From contig CAZOKH010000126.1 of the NCBI GenBank assembly GCA_964580315.1, forward strand, positions 1-6,369: a stretch of DNA of 6,369 nt, written 5' to 3'. This document shows positions 5,787 to 6,369 of this stretch, piece after piece. The translations under genes and the position numbers were made by a program. Each line of letters begins with the position of its first letter. Position 1 is the stretch's first letter. Under the pieces are notes generated by a model. It had not been told where the DNA came from. It did not search any database and was given only the letters and a program-made list of their open reading frames with translations. The DNA is from CAZOKH01 sp964580315. GTDB lineage: Bacteria > Chloroflexota > Anaerolineae > Anaerolineales > Anaerolineaceae.

Positions 5787-6369
5787 GATTGCGCATTGTC
5801 ATCCATTTTTGATACAACCAGTAAAGCATGGGATGATAAACCTTATCCCACGCCCCTGCTGACCGCATTATACAACCACCAAAACCTCGTTTAAAGCGGT
5901 ACACCCCCCACAATCCATCATGCCGTTGGGTAAAATTTGCCTCCAACGTGTCGTCATCGGCGTCAGGCACACCCCACAGGTCATAGAGATCACATCCGTT
6001 TCGCTTTGCCCATCGCATGGCTTCCCATTGCAATAAATAGGTCGGCATACGGTTGCGCTCCTCATCATTCGACGCACCGTAAAAATACCAGCAGCGTTTT
6101 CCCTGCCGCAATGCCATCAATGCCGCCAGGGGTTTTCCCTGGTATTCAGCCAGGAATAATCCGCAATTTCCAGAAGGGGCATACAAATCATAAACCATCT
6201 GGTAATAAGCCTGGCTGTGAACGCCAAAACCATCCCGTAAAGCAGTCGCCTGCATCAATTGTTGAAAGATGCTCAAATCATCCATCTCGCGCACAACAAT
6301 TTCTTTACGCTTAGCCAGTTGAATGTTATAGCGGGTTTTTTGTTTCATGCGCGCCAGGATGGTCTCTTC
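5773..6369 (-). CDS. FemA/FemB-family aminoacyltransferase, C-terminal part (gene runs off the window)
   Basis: This is a second FemA/FemB-family protein, with 198 C-terminal residues visible. The frame stays open to the window edge: the seven codons before the Met at 6348 read EETILAR. That matches the EEDLLAA stretch before the same Met in the complete paralogue (residue 172 there). The true start is therefore outside, and perhaps 170 residues are missing. Shared marks are MKQKTRYN, RDGF, GKP, YLLQWEA, YDLWG, WGVYRFKRGFGG and AGAWD, which form the second GNAT-like domain. Between GVPD and WGVYRF it has 17 residues, against 8 in the complete copy. The paralogues clearly differ elsewhere, so this is an old duplication, and they may act at successive steps of building one bridge, as FemA and FemB do in staphylococci. 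It is the first visible gene of the coupled minus-strand unit. Confidence 0.88.
   Translation of the reverse strand, partial: EETILARMKQKTRYNIQLAKRKEIVVREMDDLSIFQQLMQATALRDGFGVHSQAYYQMVYDLYAPSGNCGLFLAEYQGKPLAALMALRQGKRCWYFYGASNDEERNRMPTYLLQWEAMRWAKRNGCDLYDLWGVPDADDDTLEANFTQRHDGLWGVYRFKRGFGGCIMRSAGAWDKVYHPMLYWLYQKWMTMRNRSEG

Noticed and set aside
5937..6314. Plus-strand open frame of 125 codons opposite the partial FemA/FemB gene
   Set aside because: It is antisense to conserved family motifs, is rich in His, Pro and Arg, and has no recognisable domain.
6346..6348. ATG at 6348 as the start of a short 191-residue protein
   Set aside because: The frame is open upstream to the window end and the codons before it match the paralogue, where the same Met is internal at residue 172.

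Overview
The window reads as chromosomal DNA of a bacterium, most likely Chloroflexota and probably Anaerolineae. This placement is inferred from gene style only: transmembrane Ser/Thr kinases with the catalytic-loop wording HRDIKPGNIKIS, Ser/Thr/Pro-rich linkers, WSPDG-type (PD40) propellers, and FemA/FemB-family proteins with the wording YLLQWEA...YDLWG. No rRNA, tRNA or other phylogenetic marker is present. Coding density is very high and no gene-free stretch exceeds 300 bases. The only intergenic gaps are 22 bp between the two kinase genes and about 30 bp at the convergent junction. I see no mobile element, CRISPR array, tRNA or rRNA.

Left part, + strand (2-4139): two paralogous genes in tandem encode proteins of 676 and 694 residues with the same plan. 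Each has an N-terminal cytoplasmic Hanks-type Ser/Thr kinase, one membrane helix, a flexible linker and a C-terminal six-bladed TolB-like propeller that should lie outside the membrane. Both propellers carry exactly two cysteines, at equivalent places. The second gene has no Shine-Dalgarno sequence, but a perfect TATAAT lies 6 nt before its ATG, which suggests a leaderless transcript.

Right part, - strand (6369-4170): in transcription order these are a FemA/FemB-family aminoacyltransferase cut off by the window end, a zinc-ribbon Nudix hydrolase, and a complete second FemA/FemB-family protein. The genes are joined by ATGA and TGATG stop/start overlaps, so they form one translationally coupled unit. 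FemA/FemB proteins add amino acids to the peptide side chain of peptidoglycan precursors, which makes this a probable cell-wall unit. The Nudix enzyme's substrate cannot be read from sequence.

The two units converge on a GC-rich hairpin at 4160-4194. It looks like the terminator of the kinase unit, and its right arm is also the last codons of the minus-strand FemA/FemB gene. A working idea is that the kinases sense something outside the cell and the neighbouring genes modify the wall, but only adjacency supports the link.
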